Origin: Acidovorax facilis
GTDB taxonomy: Bacteria; Pseudomonadota; Gammaproteobacteria; Burkholderiales; Burkholderiaceae_C
Direction of reading: 5' to 3'
Length of the DNA stretch: 64,000 nt
Assembly: GCF_023913775.1 (NCBI RefSeq)
Contig: NZ_JAMXAX010000002.1
Span: 60,808-124,807 of the forward strand
The notes below the pieces were generated by a model. The model ran no database searches, was not told the DNA's origin, and saw nothing but the letters and a program-made list of their open reading frames with translations. Both the position numbers and the translations under genes were made by a program. Of this stretch, positions 7,830 to 16,864 are shown piece by piece. Positions within the stretch are counted from its first letter, which is position 1. Each line of letters opens with the position of its first letter.

Positions 7830-9515
7830 CTACTGAGCCTCCTGCTCCTGCAGCGCCCGCCACATCACCTTGCCACTGCCACTCTTGGGCAACGCCGCCA
7901 CAAACTGCACGATGCGCGGCACCTTGTAGACCGCCATGTTCTCGCGGCACCAGTCGATGATCTGCTGCTCGGTCGTGTCCTGGTGCGTGGCGCGCAGCAC
8001 CACCACGGCCTTGACCGTCTCGCCCCGATAGCTGTCTTTGGCGGCGATGATGCAGGCCTCCTGAATGGCCGGGTGGCGGAACATCAGCGCCTCCACCTCG
8101 GCAGGCCAGACCTTGAAACCGCTCGCGTTGATCATGCGCTTGAGCCGGTCGGTCAAAAAGAAATAGCCGTCCTCGTCCATGCGCCCCAGATCCCCCGAAC
8201 GGAAGAACCGCTTGCCCTCGAACTCGATGAAGGCCGAGGCCGTGGCATCCGGCCGCTTCCAGTAACCCTCGAACACCTCGGGGCCATGGATGATGATCTC
8301 GCCCTGCTCGCCCACCGGCAGCTCCTGCAGCGTGTCGGGGTCGATCACCCGCGCGTCGGTACTCATGAACGGAATGCCCAGGCACTGCTGCTTGGGGTGG
8401 TCGGGCGGGTTGGCGTGCGACGGAGCGGCTGTCTCGGTCAGGCCATAGCCCTCGGAATACCGCAGGCCATACTGCTCCAGCAAGCGTTGCGCCACTGCCT
8501 GCGGCATGGCGGCCCCACCCCCACCGATATAGGCCAGGCTGGACAGGTCATAGCTGGCAAAGTTCGGGCTGCCCAGCAGGTCGATGACCATGGTGGGAAT
8601 GTTGGTCCAGGTGGTGACCTGGTAGCGCGATATCAGGCGCCCAGCCAGGTCGCGGTCCCACCGGGGCATGATGACCAGCGTGGCGCCGCAGTAGATCGAC
8701 GTGTGCATCACGCTCACCATGCCGGTGATGTGGAACATGGGCACCACCGCCAGCGTCACATTGTCGGCTGACCCATTGCCCCACAGGCTGGCGGCCACCG
8801 TGTTGTGCATGATGCTTTTGTGCAGGTGCATGCAGCCCTTGGGCAGACCGGTGGTGCCACTGGTGTAGGGCAGCAGCGCCAGGTCGGCCGGGCCTACCGA
8901 CAGGGCGGCTGGCGCTTCCGCACAGGCCAGGGCGTCCGTCCAGACATGGGCCTGCCCGCCCTCCAGTGCAGGCAGCGGGTGGCGCGCGCCCAGCCAGTCC
9001 ATCCATGCTTCAGGCGGCGCATCGATGCCGGTCACGTTCACGTCGAACGCATCCGAAAACTGTGTGACCACCAGATGCGCCAGCCGCTCGCCAGGGGCCA
9101 ACGCATTGCTGGCCTTGGCCATCTCCGGTGCCAGATCACCGGTAGTGATCGCCACCTTGGTGTCGGGATCGGTGATGTAGTGCTTGAGCTCTTCGGCCCG
9201 ATTCATCGGATTGACCGGCACCACCACCGCATTGGCCCGCAGGATGGCGAAATGCGCCATCACCAGCTGCGGGCAGTTCTGCATGCACAGCACCACGCGG
9301 TCGCCCCGCTGCACCCCCAGTTGCCCCAGCCTGGCGGCCAGGCGCTCAGCGCTCTCCATCAACTGGCGGTAGCTCGTCGTGCTTCCAAAAAACACCAGCG
9401 CCGCCTTGTCGGGGTAACGGCGTGCATTGGTTGCCAGGTTGTCCCACAGTGAGGTGGCAGGCAGCGTGATGGACTTGGGCAAACGACGGGGCCAGAACTG
9501 GTAGTGAGGGCGCAT
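7830..9515 (-). CDS. Long-chain fatty acid-CoA ligase (AMP-forming)
   Basis: 561-residue acyl-adenylate enzyme that activates a carboxylate to its CoA thioester with ATP. Visible: the P-loop LPYTSGTTGLPKG, the YGLTETA adenine-contact motif, RSGDLGRMDEDGY (core motif A8 hinge) and the C-terminal catalytic Lys context KSGSGKVMWR. The ATG at 9515 is preferred over an in-frame start 17 codons earlier because the family begins near this point. Stand-alone gene on the minus strand, convergent with the pilZ gene. Chain-length preference cannot be read from sequence; medium- or long-chain fatty acids are the family norm. Confidence 0.9.
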   Translation of the reverse strand: MRPHYQFWPRRLPKSITLPATSLWDNLATNARRYPDKAALVFFGSTTSYRQLMESAERLAARLGQLGVQRGDRVVLCMQNCPQLVMAHFAILRANAVVVPVNPMNRAEELKHYITDPDTKVAITTGDLAPEMAKASNALAPGERLAHLVVTQFSDAFDVNVTGIDAPPEAWMDWLGARHPLPALEGGQAHVWTDALACAEAPAALSVGPADLALLPYTSGTTGLPKGCMHLHKSIMHNTVAASLWGNGSADNVTLAVVPMFHITGMVSVMHTSIYCGATLVIMPRWDRDLAGRLISRYQVTTWTNIPTMVIDLLGSPNFASYDLSSLAYIGGGGAAMPQAVAQRLLEQYGLRYSEGYGLTETAAPSHANPPDHPKQQCLGIPFMSTDARVIDPDTLQELPVGEQGEIIIHGPEVFEGYWKRPDATASAFIEFEGKRFFRSGDLGRMDEDGYFFLTDRLKRMINASGFKVWPAEVEALMFRHPAIQEACIIAAKDSYRGETVKAVVVLRATHQDTTEQQIIDWCRENMAVYKVPRIVQFVAALPKSGSGKVMWRALQEQEAQ

Positions 9516-9647
9516 GGGCAAACAGTCTCCTTGTTCACAGCAGCCTAGATGGCCCACCTGCACCAAGCAAGGGGAATGCCCCCATGATCGTCACCCATGT
9601 GACGCATGGCACCCCGCCGAAGGTCGGGCTTACTCGCCTTGTTCACG

Positions 9648-9669
9648 CAAGCACATGGCCGTGTGCTCG
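9648..9669. promoter_or_regulatory. Imperfect 22-bp palindrome upstream of hsdR
   Basis: CAAGCACATGGCCGTGTGCT plus CG is its own reverse complement at 18 of 22 positions. It lies 26 bp upstream of the proposed hsdR -35 box, so it might be an operator. No local regulator is tied to it. Confidence 0.35.
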
Positions 9670-9694
9670 CAATCCATCGCCCTGCCACAAACCA

Positions 9695-9724
9695 TTAACC
9701 AAATGTATCGGTCGCCCCTAGAAT
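9695..9724 (+). promoter_or_regulatory. Candidate sigma-70 promoter for hsdR-hsdS
   Basis: TTAACC (-35-like), an 18-bp spacer, then TAGAAT (5 of 6 to the -10 consensus). Transcription would start near 9731, just before the GGAGG ribosome site (9734-9738) and the hsdR ATG at 9746, giving a very short leader. Confidence 0.45.
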
Positions 9725-9745
9725 GGCCCGCAGGGAGGAACACGC

Positions 9746-12532
9746 ATGACGCCAGAGGCGAAGGCCAGGCTAACTATCGATGCACTGCTGACAGCAGCAG
9801 GCTGGCACGTGTGCAACGTTGCAGACGCCAACATCCACGCAGCCGTGGGCGTGGCGATTCGCGAGTTCCCCCTGAACCCTGGCTTTGGCTATGCCGACCA
9901 CCTGCTCTACGTCAACGGCAAAGCCTGCGGCGTGATCGAAGCCAAAAAAGAAGGCGCCACCCTGACCGGCGTAGAGCTGCAAAGCAGCCGCTACGCCAAA
10001 GGCCTGCCCACCACCCTGCCCGCCTGGAACCGCCCCCTGCCCTTTGTGTGGGAAAGCACGGGCGTAGAAACCCACTTTACCAACGGCCTGGACCCCGAAC
10101 CCCGCGCACGCAGCGTGTTCGCCTTCTTCCGCCCCGAACTGCTGGTGCAATGGCTGGCGCTGCTGCCACCAATGATGAACGGCAACGGCGTCAGCGAACC
10201 ACCCAGCACCTTCCTGGCCCGCATGCGCAACATGCCCAAGCTGGTGACCGAATGGGGCAGCGGCGGCGCGCACTACCAGCTGTGGCCTGCCCAAATCGGC
10301 GCCATTACCAACCTGGAAAAATCCTTGGCCGACAACAAGCCCAAGGCCCTGATCCAGATGGCCACCGGCAGCGGCAAAACCTTTACCAGCATCGGCTTCA
10401 TCTACCGCCTCATCAAGTTTGGCGGCGCGCGCCGCGTGCTGTTTTTGGTAGACCGGGGCAACCTGGCCCGCCAGACCAAAAAAGAGTTTGACGCCTACGC
10501 CAGCCCCTACAACAACTACAAGTTTGGCGAGGAATACATCGTCCAGCACCTGCAGGGCGGCCAGCTCGACACCAGCGCCCGCGTGGTCATCTGCACCATC
10601 CAGCGCATGTTCAGCATGCTCAAGGGGCGCGAGCTGGCCGAGGAGGCCGACGAAGAAAGCACCGAACGCATCGAAGGCCTGTTCAAAGACCCCGAACCCA
10701 TTGGCTACAACCCAGCCATCCCCATCGAGAGCTTTGACATTGTGGTCACCGACGAGGCCCACCGCAGCATCTACAACCTGTGGCGCCAGGTGCTGGAGTA
10801 CTTTGACGCCTACCTCATCGGCCTGACCGCCACGCCCAACAAACAGACCTTTGGCTTCTTCAACCAAAACCTGGTCATGGAATACGGCCACGCCCAGGCC
10901 GTGGCCGATGGTGTGAACGTCAACTACGACGTGTACCGCATCAAAACCGAAGTGGGTGAAAGCGGCGCCAAGGTAGACAAAGGCTTCTGGCTGGAAACGC
11001 AAGACAAAGCCACCCGGCGCAAAACCGCCTGGCAGCTGGACGACGACTTTGAATACCAGCCCGAAGAGCTGGACCGCGCCGTACAAACGCCCGACCAGAT
11101 CCGCACCGTGGTGCGCACCCTGCGCGACCGCTGGCAGCCCGACATGTTCCCCCAGCGGCAAGAGCTACCCAAGACCCTCATCTTCGCCAAAGACGACAAC
11201 CACGCCGAAAAGATTGTCGAAACCCTGCGCGAAGAGTTTGGCCGGGGCAACGAGTTCGCGCAGAAGATCACCTACCGCAGCGCCCAGGGCGGCGGCACCA
11301 GCCCCGACCAGCTCATCAAAGACTTCCGCTCCAGCTACTACCCCCGCGTGGCCGTCACCGTGGACATGATCGCCACCGGCACCGACATCAAGCCGGTGGA
11401 AATCGTCGTCTTCATGCGCAGTGTGAAAAGCCGCAGCTTCTTCGAGCAGATGAAAGGCCGTGGCGTGCGCGTGTGCAAAGACGACGACCTGCGCAGCGTC
11501 AACCCCGGGGAACACATCAAGAAAGACCACTTCGTTATCGTCGATTGCGTGGGCGTGTGCGAGCGCGACAAAACCGACAGCCGCCCCATGGACGCCAAAA
11601 AGAGCGTGCCGCTGGACAAACTGCTGCAAGCCGTGAGCCTGGGCAACGTGGAAGACGAAGTGCTCAGCAGCATCGCCGCCAGGTTGGCCCGGCTGGACAA
11701 AGACGCCAGCGACGCCGACCGCGACAAGGTGGTAGAGCTGAGCGGCGGCAAAACCCTGCGCGACCTGGCGCGCGGCATTGTGGATGCGCTCAATATCGAC
11801 GCTACCCAAGACATGCCGCCCGCCGAGGCAGAGCAGCGCTTAAGGGACGCTACAAGGCCTTTCGGCTCACCTGCATTGCGCGAGCAGCTATTAAAAATGA
11901 AGCAAAAGGCAGACTTGGTGATCGACACGGTCACCAAAGACACGCTGATCGACGCCCGCTTTACCATGGGCAGCGACCGCGCCACGGCCCTGGTGCAGAG
12001 CTTTGAAGACTTCATCAAGCAGCACAAAGACGAAATCACCGCCCTGCAAATTTTGTACAGCCGCCCCACGCGCGCGCCGCTCAAGTTTGAAGACGTGAAA
12101 GCCCTGGCCGACGCCCTGCACGCCCCGCCGCTGAATATTGACGAAGGCGCCCTGTGGCAGGCCTACGCCACCCTGCGCAAAGACAAGGTCAAAGGCGCCA
12201 AGCAGCGCCGCTTGCTCACCGATCTGGTCAGCCTAGTCCGCTTTGCCATGCAGCAGACCAACGAACTGGTGCCCTACCCCGAGCGCGTGCAGGCCAACTT
12301 CAAAGCCTGGCTGGCCCAGCACCAGCAGACAGACACAAACAAGTTCACCCCAGAACAACAACACTGGCTAGAAATGATCCGCGACCACATCGCAGCCAAC
12401 CTTGGCATAGAGATAGACGACTTTGAATACGCCCCCTTCAACGCCCAAGGCGGCCTGGGCAAAGTGCACCAGCTCTTTGGCGCGGAACTGCCCAAGGTGA
12501 TTGAGGAATTGAATCGGGAGTTGGCGGCGTGA
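9746..12532 (+). CDS. hsdR: Type I restriction enzyme, R (motor/nuclease) subunit
   Basis: 928-residue HsdR of the EcoEI-like (type IB) group. The N-terminal PD-ExK nuclease core is visible (GYADHLLYVNG, then VIEAKKEG), followed by a superfamily 2 helicase: Walker A MATGSGKT near 208-215, DEAHRS, LTATP, and QMKGRGVR as motif VI. The C-terminal third is the EcoEI_R_C-type region. It translocates DNA and cuts unmodified DNA once assembled with HsdM and HsdS. GGAGG precedes the ATG. hsdS overlaps it by 4 nt, so the two are translationally coupled. A stretch near 11870-11905 resembles half of the AGCGCTT palindromic repeat, but the encoded residues also fit the family. Confidence 0.95.
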   Translation: MTPEAKARLTIDALLTAAGWHVCNVADANIHAAVGVAIREFPLNPGFGYADHLLYVNGKACGVIEAKKEGATLTGVELQSSRYAKGLPTTLPAWNRPLPFVWESTGVETHFTNGLDPEPRARSVFAFFRPELLVQWLALLPPMMNGNGVSEPPSTFLARMRNMPKLVTEWGSGGAHYQLWPAQIGAITNLEKSLADNKPKALIQMATGSGKTFTSIGFIYRLIKFGGARRVLFLVDRGNLARQTKKEFDAYASPYNNYKFGEEYIVQHLQGGQLDTSARVVICTIQRMFSMLKGRELAEEADEESTERIEGLFKDPEPIGYNPAIPIESFDIVVTDEAHRSIYNLWRQVLEYFDAYLIGLTATPNKQTFGFFNQNLVMEYGHAQAVADGVNVNYDVYRIKTEVGESGAKVDKGFWLETQDKATRRKTAWQLDDDFEYQPEELDRAVQTPDQIRTVVRTLRDRWQPDMFPQRQELPKTLIFAKDDNHAEKIVETLREEFGRGNEFAQKITYRSAQGGGTSPDQLIKDFRSSYYPRVAVTVDMIATGTDIKPVEIVVFMRSVKSRSFFEQMKGRGVRVCKDDDLRSVNPGEHIKKDHFVIVDCVGVCERDKTDSRPMDAKKSVPLDKLLQAVSLGNVEDEVLSSIAARLARLDKDASDADRDKVVELSGGKTLRDLARGIVDALNIDATQDMPPAEAEQRLRDATRPFGSPALREQLLKMKQKADLVIDTVTKDTLIDARFTMGSDRATALVQSFEDFIKQHKDEITALQILYSRPTRAPLKFEDVKALADALHAPPLNIDEGALWQAYATLRKDKVKGAKQRRLLTDLVSLVRFAMQQTNELVPYPERVQANFKAWLAQHQQTDTNKFTPEQQHWLEMIRDHIAANLGIEIDDFEYAPFNAQGGLGKVHQLFGAELPKVIEELNRELAA

Positions 12533-13941
12533 GTGAGGCTTTTTTGCTGGGTGATGTGGCTGACGTTGTTGCAGGCGTTGGATTTCCAAAAGACATGCAA
12601 GGTGGTCAAGACGGTGCGATACCCGTTTTCAAAGTTGGCGACATTTCTGCTGCCTGGCTCCAGGGAAAAAGTCTATTGGCTGACTCGCGCAACTACTTGT
12701 CGGCGGAGGAAGCAAAGTCCCTCGGCAAGTGCGTGCCCGCCGGTGCAACGGTTTTCGCCAAGATTGGCGAGGCATTGCGACTGAATCGCAGGGTCATGCT
12801 TGGTCGCGATGCACTTGTGGACAACAACGTTATGGGACTGGTCCCAAAGCGAGAAAAGGTTTCGCCCAAATATCTGTACTACTTCATGCAGACGGTGGAC
12901 CTTGGCGAGCTGTCTCGCTCGACTACTGTCCCTTCCATCAGGAAATCCGATGTGGTGGAGATCAGCATTCCTGTTCCTAGATTGGCCGCGCAAGATCAAA
13001 TCGTCGCCGAACTCGAAAAACAGTTCTCCCGCCTCGACGAAGCCGTCGCCAACCTCCAACGCGTCAAAGCCAACCTCAAACGCTACAAAGCCTCCGTCCT
13101 CAAAGCTGCCGTCGAAGGCCGCCTCGTAGAAACCGAAGCCACCCTTGCCCACCGCGAAGGCCGCACCTACGAAACCGGCGAACAACTTTTGCAGCGGATT
13201 CTTGAGGAGCGGCGTGCTAAGTGGACGGGGAAGCGCAAATACCGGGAGCCAGTGAAACCTGAAACCGAGGCACTGTCAGAACTGCCTACAGGCTGGGTAT
13301 GGGCATCACCCGAGCAGGTGTCTGCAGGCGAACCCTATTCATTGGCGATAGGCCCTTTTGGTAGTAGTTTGAAGGTGAGCGACTACAAAACCGAAGGTGT
13401 GCCCTTGGTCTTTGTGCGCAATATCCGTTCTGGGTCATTCGGTGGTGAAAACACTGTCTACGTCACTGCTGACAAGGCCGCAGAGCTTTCGGCACACTCA
13501 GTGGATGCTGGCGATGTTCTTGTGACCAAGATGGGTGACCCACCGGGGGATGTGTGTCGCTACCCGGCGAATCGCCCACCTGCCGTGATTACTGCCGATT
13601 GCATCAAGTTGCGGGTGACCAAAGTCGGCGTTGATCCGGGATTCATCGAGTACGCCATCGCGTCGCGGGTCGTTCAAGACCAAATCTTGGGCATTACCAA
13701 GGGCGTTGCGCAATTGAAGGTCAATCTGGCGAACTTCAGCTCGATTGCCTTGCCGCTACCGCCCTACGCAGAGCAAGCACGAATCGTCGTCGAAGTCGAC
13801 AGCCACCTGTCCATCATCCGCGAAGTCGAAGCCGAGGTCGACGCCAACCTCCAGCGCGCGCAGGCGCTTCGGCAATCTGTATTGCAACGTGATTTTTCAA
13901 CGGCGTCGCCAAATGCCGACGCCCTGCAACCTACACACTGA
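12529..13941 (+). CDS. hsdS: Type I restriction-modification, S (specificity) subunit
   Basis: 470-residue HsdS. Two target-recognition domains (about 5-150 and 245-410) each end in a conserved helical region (ELEKQFSRLDEAVANLQ and the C-terminal VEVDSHLSIIREVEAEV), the usual pseudo-symmetric design that reads a bipartite DNA site. The start is a GTG within the hsdR stop. Base composition in both recognition domains is visibly more AT-rich than in hsdR and the helical linker, consistent with exchange of recognition domains between strains. The target sequence cannot be predicted by eye. It needs HsdM, whose gene here is interrupted and lies 3.6 kb downstream. Confidence 0.95.
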   Translation: MSEAFLLGDVADVVAGVGFPKDMQGGQDGAIPVFKVGDISAAWLQGKSLLADSRNYLSAEEAKSLGKCVPAGATVFAKIGEALRLNRRVMLGRDALVDNNVMGLVPKREKVSPKYLYYFMQTVDLGELSRSTTVPSIRKSDVVEISIPVPRLAAQDQIVAELEKQFSRLDEAVANLQRVKANLKRYKASVLKAAVEGRLVETEATLAHREGRTYETGEQLLQRILEERRAKWTGKRKYREPVKPETEALSELPTGWVWASPEQVSAGEPYSLAIGPFGSSLKVSDYKTEGVPLVFVRNIRSGSFGGENTVYVTADKAAELSAHSVDAGDVLVTKMGDPPGDVCRYPANRPPAVITADCIKLRVTKVGVDPGFIEYAIASRVVQDQILGITKGVAQLKVNLANFSSIALPLPPYAEQARIVVEVDSHLSIIREVEAEVDANLQRAQALRQSVLQRDFSTASPNADALQPTH

Positions 13942-13995
13942 TTTGTTAAGCCACACCCATTAACGACTTGATTGAAAGAAGAAGGTCAAATCCCC

Positions 13996-15900
13996 ATGGC
14001 AGGTTCCACTTTTCAAACTAACCCCTATGACTTGTCCAAGTTGCTGGAGGACTGCCATCGTGGTGTTCTACAGCTCCCAGATTTTCAGCGGAGCTGGGTT
14101 TGGGACGAGGACCGCATCAAAAGTCTGATCGCGTCGATTTCGCGCTCATTCCCAGTGGGTGCATTGATGACGCTCGACACCGGAGGCGATGTCAACTTCA
14201 AACCTCGGCCAGTGGAAGGCGCGCCCGCCGCAGCGAAAGACATGAAGCCAAATTCGTTGCTCCTCGATGGGCAGCAGCGCATGACGTCTCTTTATCAGGT
14301 GACCATGCGGGGCAAAGTAGTTGAAACAGTGACGCCCAAGAAAAAGAAGGTCAAGCGTTGGTTTTATATCGACATTCGCAAGGCGCTGGACCCATCTGTG
14401 GACCGGGAAGAGGCCATCCTGGGCGTGCCCGAAGACAAGATTGTGCGAGGCGAGTTTGGGCGAGAAGCGGGACCCGATCTTTCAACCAGCGAACAAGAAT
14501 ACAAGCTACTCATGTACCCGGTTTCAAAGGTATTTGACTGGGATCGCTGGCAGGACGGCTTTGATAAGGCATGGCCCGGTGATTCCAACGAATCGGTGCG
14601 TGAAGAATTTCGCCGTTTTAAGCGTGATGTGCTGGAGAACTTCAAGTACTACCGGGTTCCCGTCATAGCGCTCGACCGTTCAACCACCAAAGAAGCCGTA
14701 TGCGTCGTCTTCGAGAAAGTGAATACAGGCGGCAAGCCCTTGGACGCTTTCGAATTGGTGACCGCCATGTATGCAGCCGAGGGCCACGAACTGCGCAAAG
14801 ACTGGTACGGAGATGATGGCCATAAGGGACGTCACAGCAGGTTTGTGGAAACCTTGCGGCCTGCTGGTTCGGAGGCCGGAATCATTGCCAATGTTGGAAA
14901 CACCGATTTTCTGCAAGCGGTCTCTTTGTTCTACACCCGCGAGCGTCGGCGGGAAGCCGAAAAGGCAGGCAAGCAGGGCAAAGAACTGCCAGCAGTCACT
15001 GGAAACCGCCAAGCCTTATTGGACCTTCCGCTAGCAGCTTACAAGCAGTATGAAGAGCAGGTCGAGCAAGGATTCTTGAAGGCGGCGAAGTTCCTGCACA
15101 TGCTTCACATTTATCGGATTTTCGACCTCCCCTATCAATCGCAAATCGTGCCGCTGGCTGCCATCCTTGCGGACATCGGAACGGACTGGGAACATGAAGC
15201 CAATCGCGCAAAGCTGGTCCGCTGGTACTGGAACGGTGTTTTTGGGGAGCTTTATGGCTCAGCTGTCGAAACCCGAATTGCAAAGGACTTCATGGAAGTA
15301 CCGGCGTGGCTAAGAGGTGGGCCGGAGCCCTCGACAGTAAGCGAGACGATGTTCCGCGCTGATCGACTCAAAACCATGCGCATGCGGCTCTCTGCTGCCT
15401 ACAAGGGAATCAATGCCTTGTTGATGAAAGAGGATGCCCAAGATTTTCGTTCAGGGCAAAAATTTGACCACACTGTTTTCTTCGGGGAGAACGTCGATAT
15501 TCATCACATCTTCCCTCAGGACTGGTGCAAAAAGCAGGGCATCAAGCCGTCGGTGTTCGACTCCATCATTAACAAAACTCCTCTGTCGTTTAGAACCAAC
15601 CGGATCATTGGCGGCGTGGCCCCATCGGTCTATCTAAAGAAATTGGAACAGGGTGACCCAACAACGCCCGGTATCGATCCGCAAAAGCTGGACACGTACC
15701 TCCGTTCGCACCTGATCGACCCACCACTGCTTCGCGCCGACAGTTTTGAGTTATTCATGGCTGATCGGCAAAAGCGGCTGCTGGCATTGATTGAGCAGGC
15801 CACTGGAAAAGCGGCATATGTTGGAGAAGCCGGGGAGGATGGTGTCGAAGTCGAAGCAGACGACGATGCAGTCGAAGCCGACATGACGATCACCGCGTGA
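13996..15900 (+). CDS. DUF262/DUF1524 GmrSD-like defence nuclease
   Basis: 634-residue protein with N-terminal DUF262 and a C-terminal HNH-type domain. Seen: LPDFQRSWVWDEDRI near residue 28, LLLDGQQRMTSLY (the DGQQR motif, which in the SspE and GmrSD relatives belongs to the nucleotide-hydrolysing/DNA-modification-sensing domain), and NVDIHHIFPQDWC, an HNH-like catalytic core. Such proteins are type IV-like systems that cut modified phage DNA or act beside phosphorothioate systems. ATG 13996 is chosen over TTG 13972 because homologues begin close to FxxNPYDL and an AAGG lies upstream. It sits inside the hsd locus, suggesting a composite defence island. Its AT-richer composition than neighbouring housekeeping genes suggests transfer. 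Confidence 0.88.
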   Translation: MAGSTFQTNPYDLSKLLEDCHRGVLQLPDFQRSWVWDEDRIKSLIASISRSFPVGALMTLDTGGDVNFKPRPVEGAPAAAKDMKPNSLLLDGQQRMTSLYQVTMRGKVVETVTPKKKKVKRWFYIDIRKALDPSVDREEAILGVPEDKIVRGEFGREAGPDLSTSEQEYKLLMYPVSKVFDWDRWQDGFDKAWPGDSNESVREEFRRFKRDVLENFKYYRVPVIALDRSTTKEAVCVVFEKVNTGGKPLDAFELVTAMYAAEGHELRKDWYGDDGHKGRHSRFVETLRPAGSEAGIIANVGNTDFLQAVSLFYTRERRREAEKAGKQGKELPAVTGNRQALLDLPLAAYKQYEEQVEQGFLKAAKFLHMLHIYRIFDLPYQSQIVPLAAILADIGTDWEHEANRAKLVRWYWNGVFGELYGSAVETRIAKDFMEVPAWLRGGPEPSTVSETMFRADRLKTMRMRLSAAYKGINALLMKEDAQDFRSGQKFDHTVFFGENVDIHHIFPQDWCKKQGIKPSVFDSIINKTPLSFRTNRIIGGVAPSVYLKKLEQGDPTTPGIDPQKLDTYLRSHLIDPPLLRADSFELFMADRQKRLLALIEQATGKAAYVGEAGEDGVEVEADDDAVEADMTITA

Positions 15901-16040
15901 CCTCAGATCTAAACCATTGCTGATCGATGAGCACGCTCTCATAGTCCCCACATCGATGCTGTGGGGTCGCCAACCCTCTGAACGAACGGCTGGAGACCGA
16001 AAAAGATTCAAGAAACTGAAGCGGCACAGTAAGCCAATCA

Positions 16041-16100
16041 CTTCATTTTTGATAGCTGCTTGTGCTTGACACATAAGCGATAGAGGCCATTTTCACTCAA
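16041..16100. repeat. AGCGCTT palindromic repeat, copy B
   Basis: Reverse-oriented copy: CTTCATTTTTGATAGCTGCT, TGTGCTTG, spacer, ATAAGCGATAGAGGC. It separates the hsdR-hsdS-DUF262 block from the HTH-NTase-hsdM block. The rest of the 265-bp gap holds only the operator at 16129. Confidence 0.8.
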
Positions 16101-16128
16101 AGCCTTGCCACTGATGTCAGATCAGCTT

Positions 16129-16163
16129 ATATTCAATATTCGCGATTTACGAATATTGAATAT
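16129..16163. promoter_or_regulatory. Perfect 14-bp inverted repeat, likely autoregulatory operator
   Basis: ATATTCAATATTCG, 7-bp spacer CGATTTA, then CGAATATTGAATAT. The arms match perfectly. The palindrome ends 2 bp before the ATG of the HTH gene and its left arm overlaps a -10-like TATATT (16128-16133 region). There is no Shine-Dalgarno between it and the ATG, so the mRNA may be nearly leaderless. By position, the HTH protein at 16166 is the obvious candidate binder. Confidence 0.7.
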
Positions 16164-16165
16164 CA

Positions 16166-16864
16166 ATGCAACTCAAGCCCCAAGACTTTCTGGTCGCCCT
16201 CAAGCTCGTCGCCTGGGGTGAGCAGCGCTGGACGTATGCGCGGCTGGCGCAAGAGCTGGGCATCAGCGTTTCGGAGGCGCATGCCTGCATCAAGCGCGGG
16301 TTGTTGGCGGGGCTGTTACTGCCCAACCGTGAGCCGCAACCTGCTACCAGCGCGGGTGGCCCCGATGCAAACAAGATGGGCAGCGATTTGGCCGCACAAG
16401 AGCCCATGGGCATTTACCGCGTCACCCGCAAGCGGGTGCGCCGCGCAGCCCTGCCGGATGATGCGAAGGCGGCAGCCGACAACCCGGTGCGCCCCCACAC
16501 CCGCAACCTGGCGGAGTTTGCCTTGCATGGGGCCAAGTACGCCTTCCCGGCCGTCAAGCTGCCTTTAGTGGCCGGGGTGCCCACCAGTCACAGCGCGCCC
16601 GCCTTTGCCGGGGTGTTTGCGCCGGGCAGCACCGATTTTGTGTGGCCGCACCCCAACGGCACGGTGCGCGGGGTGGGCATAGAGCCGCTGCACCCTGCCG
16701 TGCCCTTTGCGGCTATGCAAGACGCCAAGCTGTACGAGCTGCTGGCGCTGTTTGACGCCCTGCGCGTGGGCAAGGCCCGCGAGCGGGGCATGGCGCTGGA
16801 GCGGCTGCAGGCGCTGATCGACCCTGAGTCGCCCACCCAAGCCAAAGGCCCATCGTATGGCTAA
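16166..16864 (+). CDS. HTH regulator of NTase/hsdM operon
   Basis: 232 residues. An N-terminal winged-helix-like HTH (about 8-48: WTYARLAQELGISVSEAHAC as turn and recognition helix) is followed by a linker and a C-terminal domain with no motif I recognise. It overlaps the nucleotidyltransferase gene by 8 nt, and that gene overlaps hsdM by 1 nt, so all three should be made from one message. The layout (autoregulated HTH protein first, NTase second) resembles AbiEi/AbiEii-type toxin-antitoxin pairs, but this protein is not clearly AbiEi. I infer a repressor acting at the palindrome just before its own start. The role of the C-terminal domain is unknown. Confidence 0.72.
   Translation: MQLKPQDFLVALKLVAWGEQRWTYARLAQELGISVSEAHACIKRGLLAGLLLPNREPQPATSAGGPDANKMGSDLAAQEPMGIYRVTRKRVRRAALPDDAKAAADNPVRPHTRNLAEFALHGAKYAFPAVKLPLVAGVPTSHSAPAFAGVFAPGSTDFVWPHPNGTVRGVGIEPLHPAVPFAAMQDAKLYELLALFDALRVGKARERGMALERLQALIDPESPTQAKGPSYG

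Noticed and set aside
11860..11910. Possible AGCGCTT repeat inside hsdR
   Set aside because: AGCAGCTATTAAAAATGAAG resembles the repeat's end, but the other half is poor and the encoded residues (ALREQLLKMKQ) fit the HsdR family, so chance or ancestral sequence is as likely.
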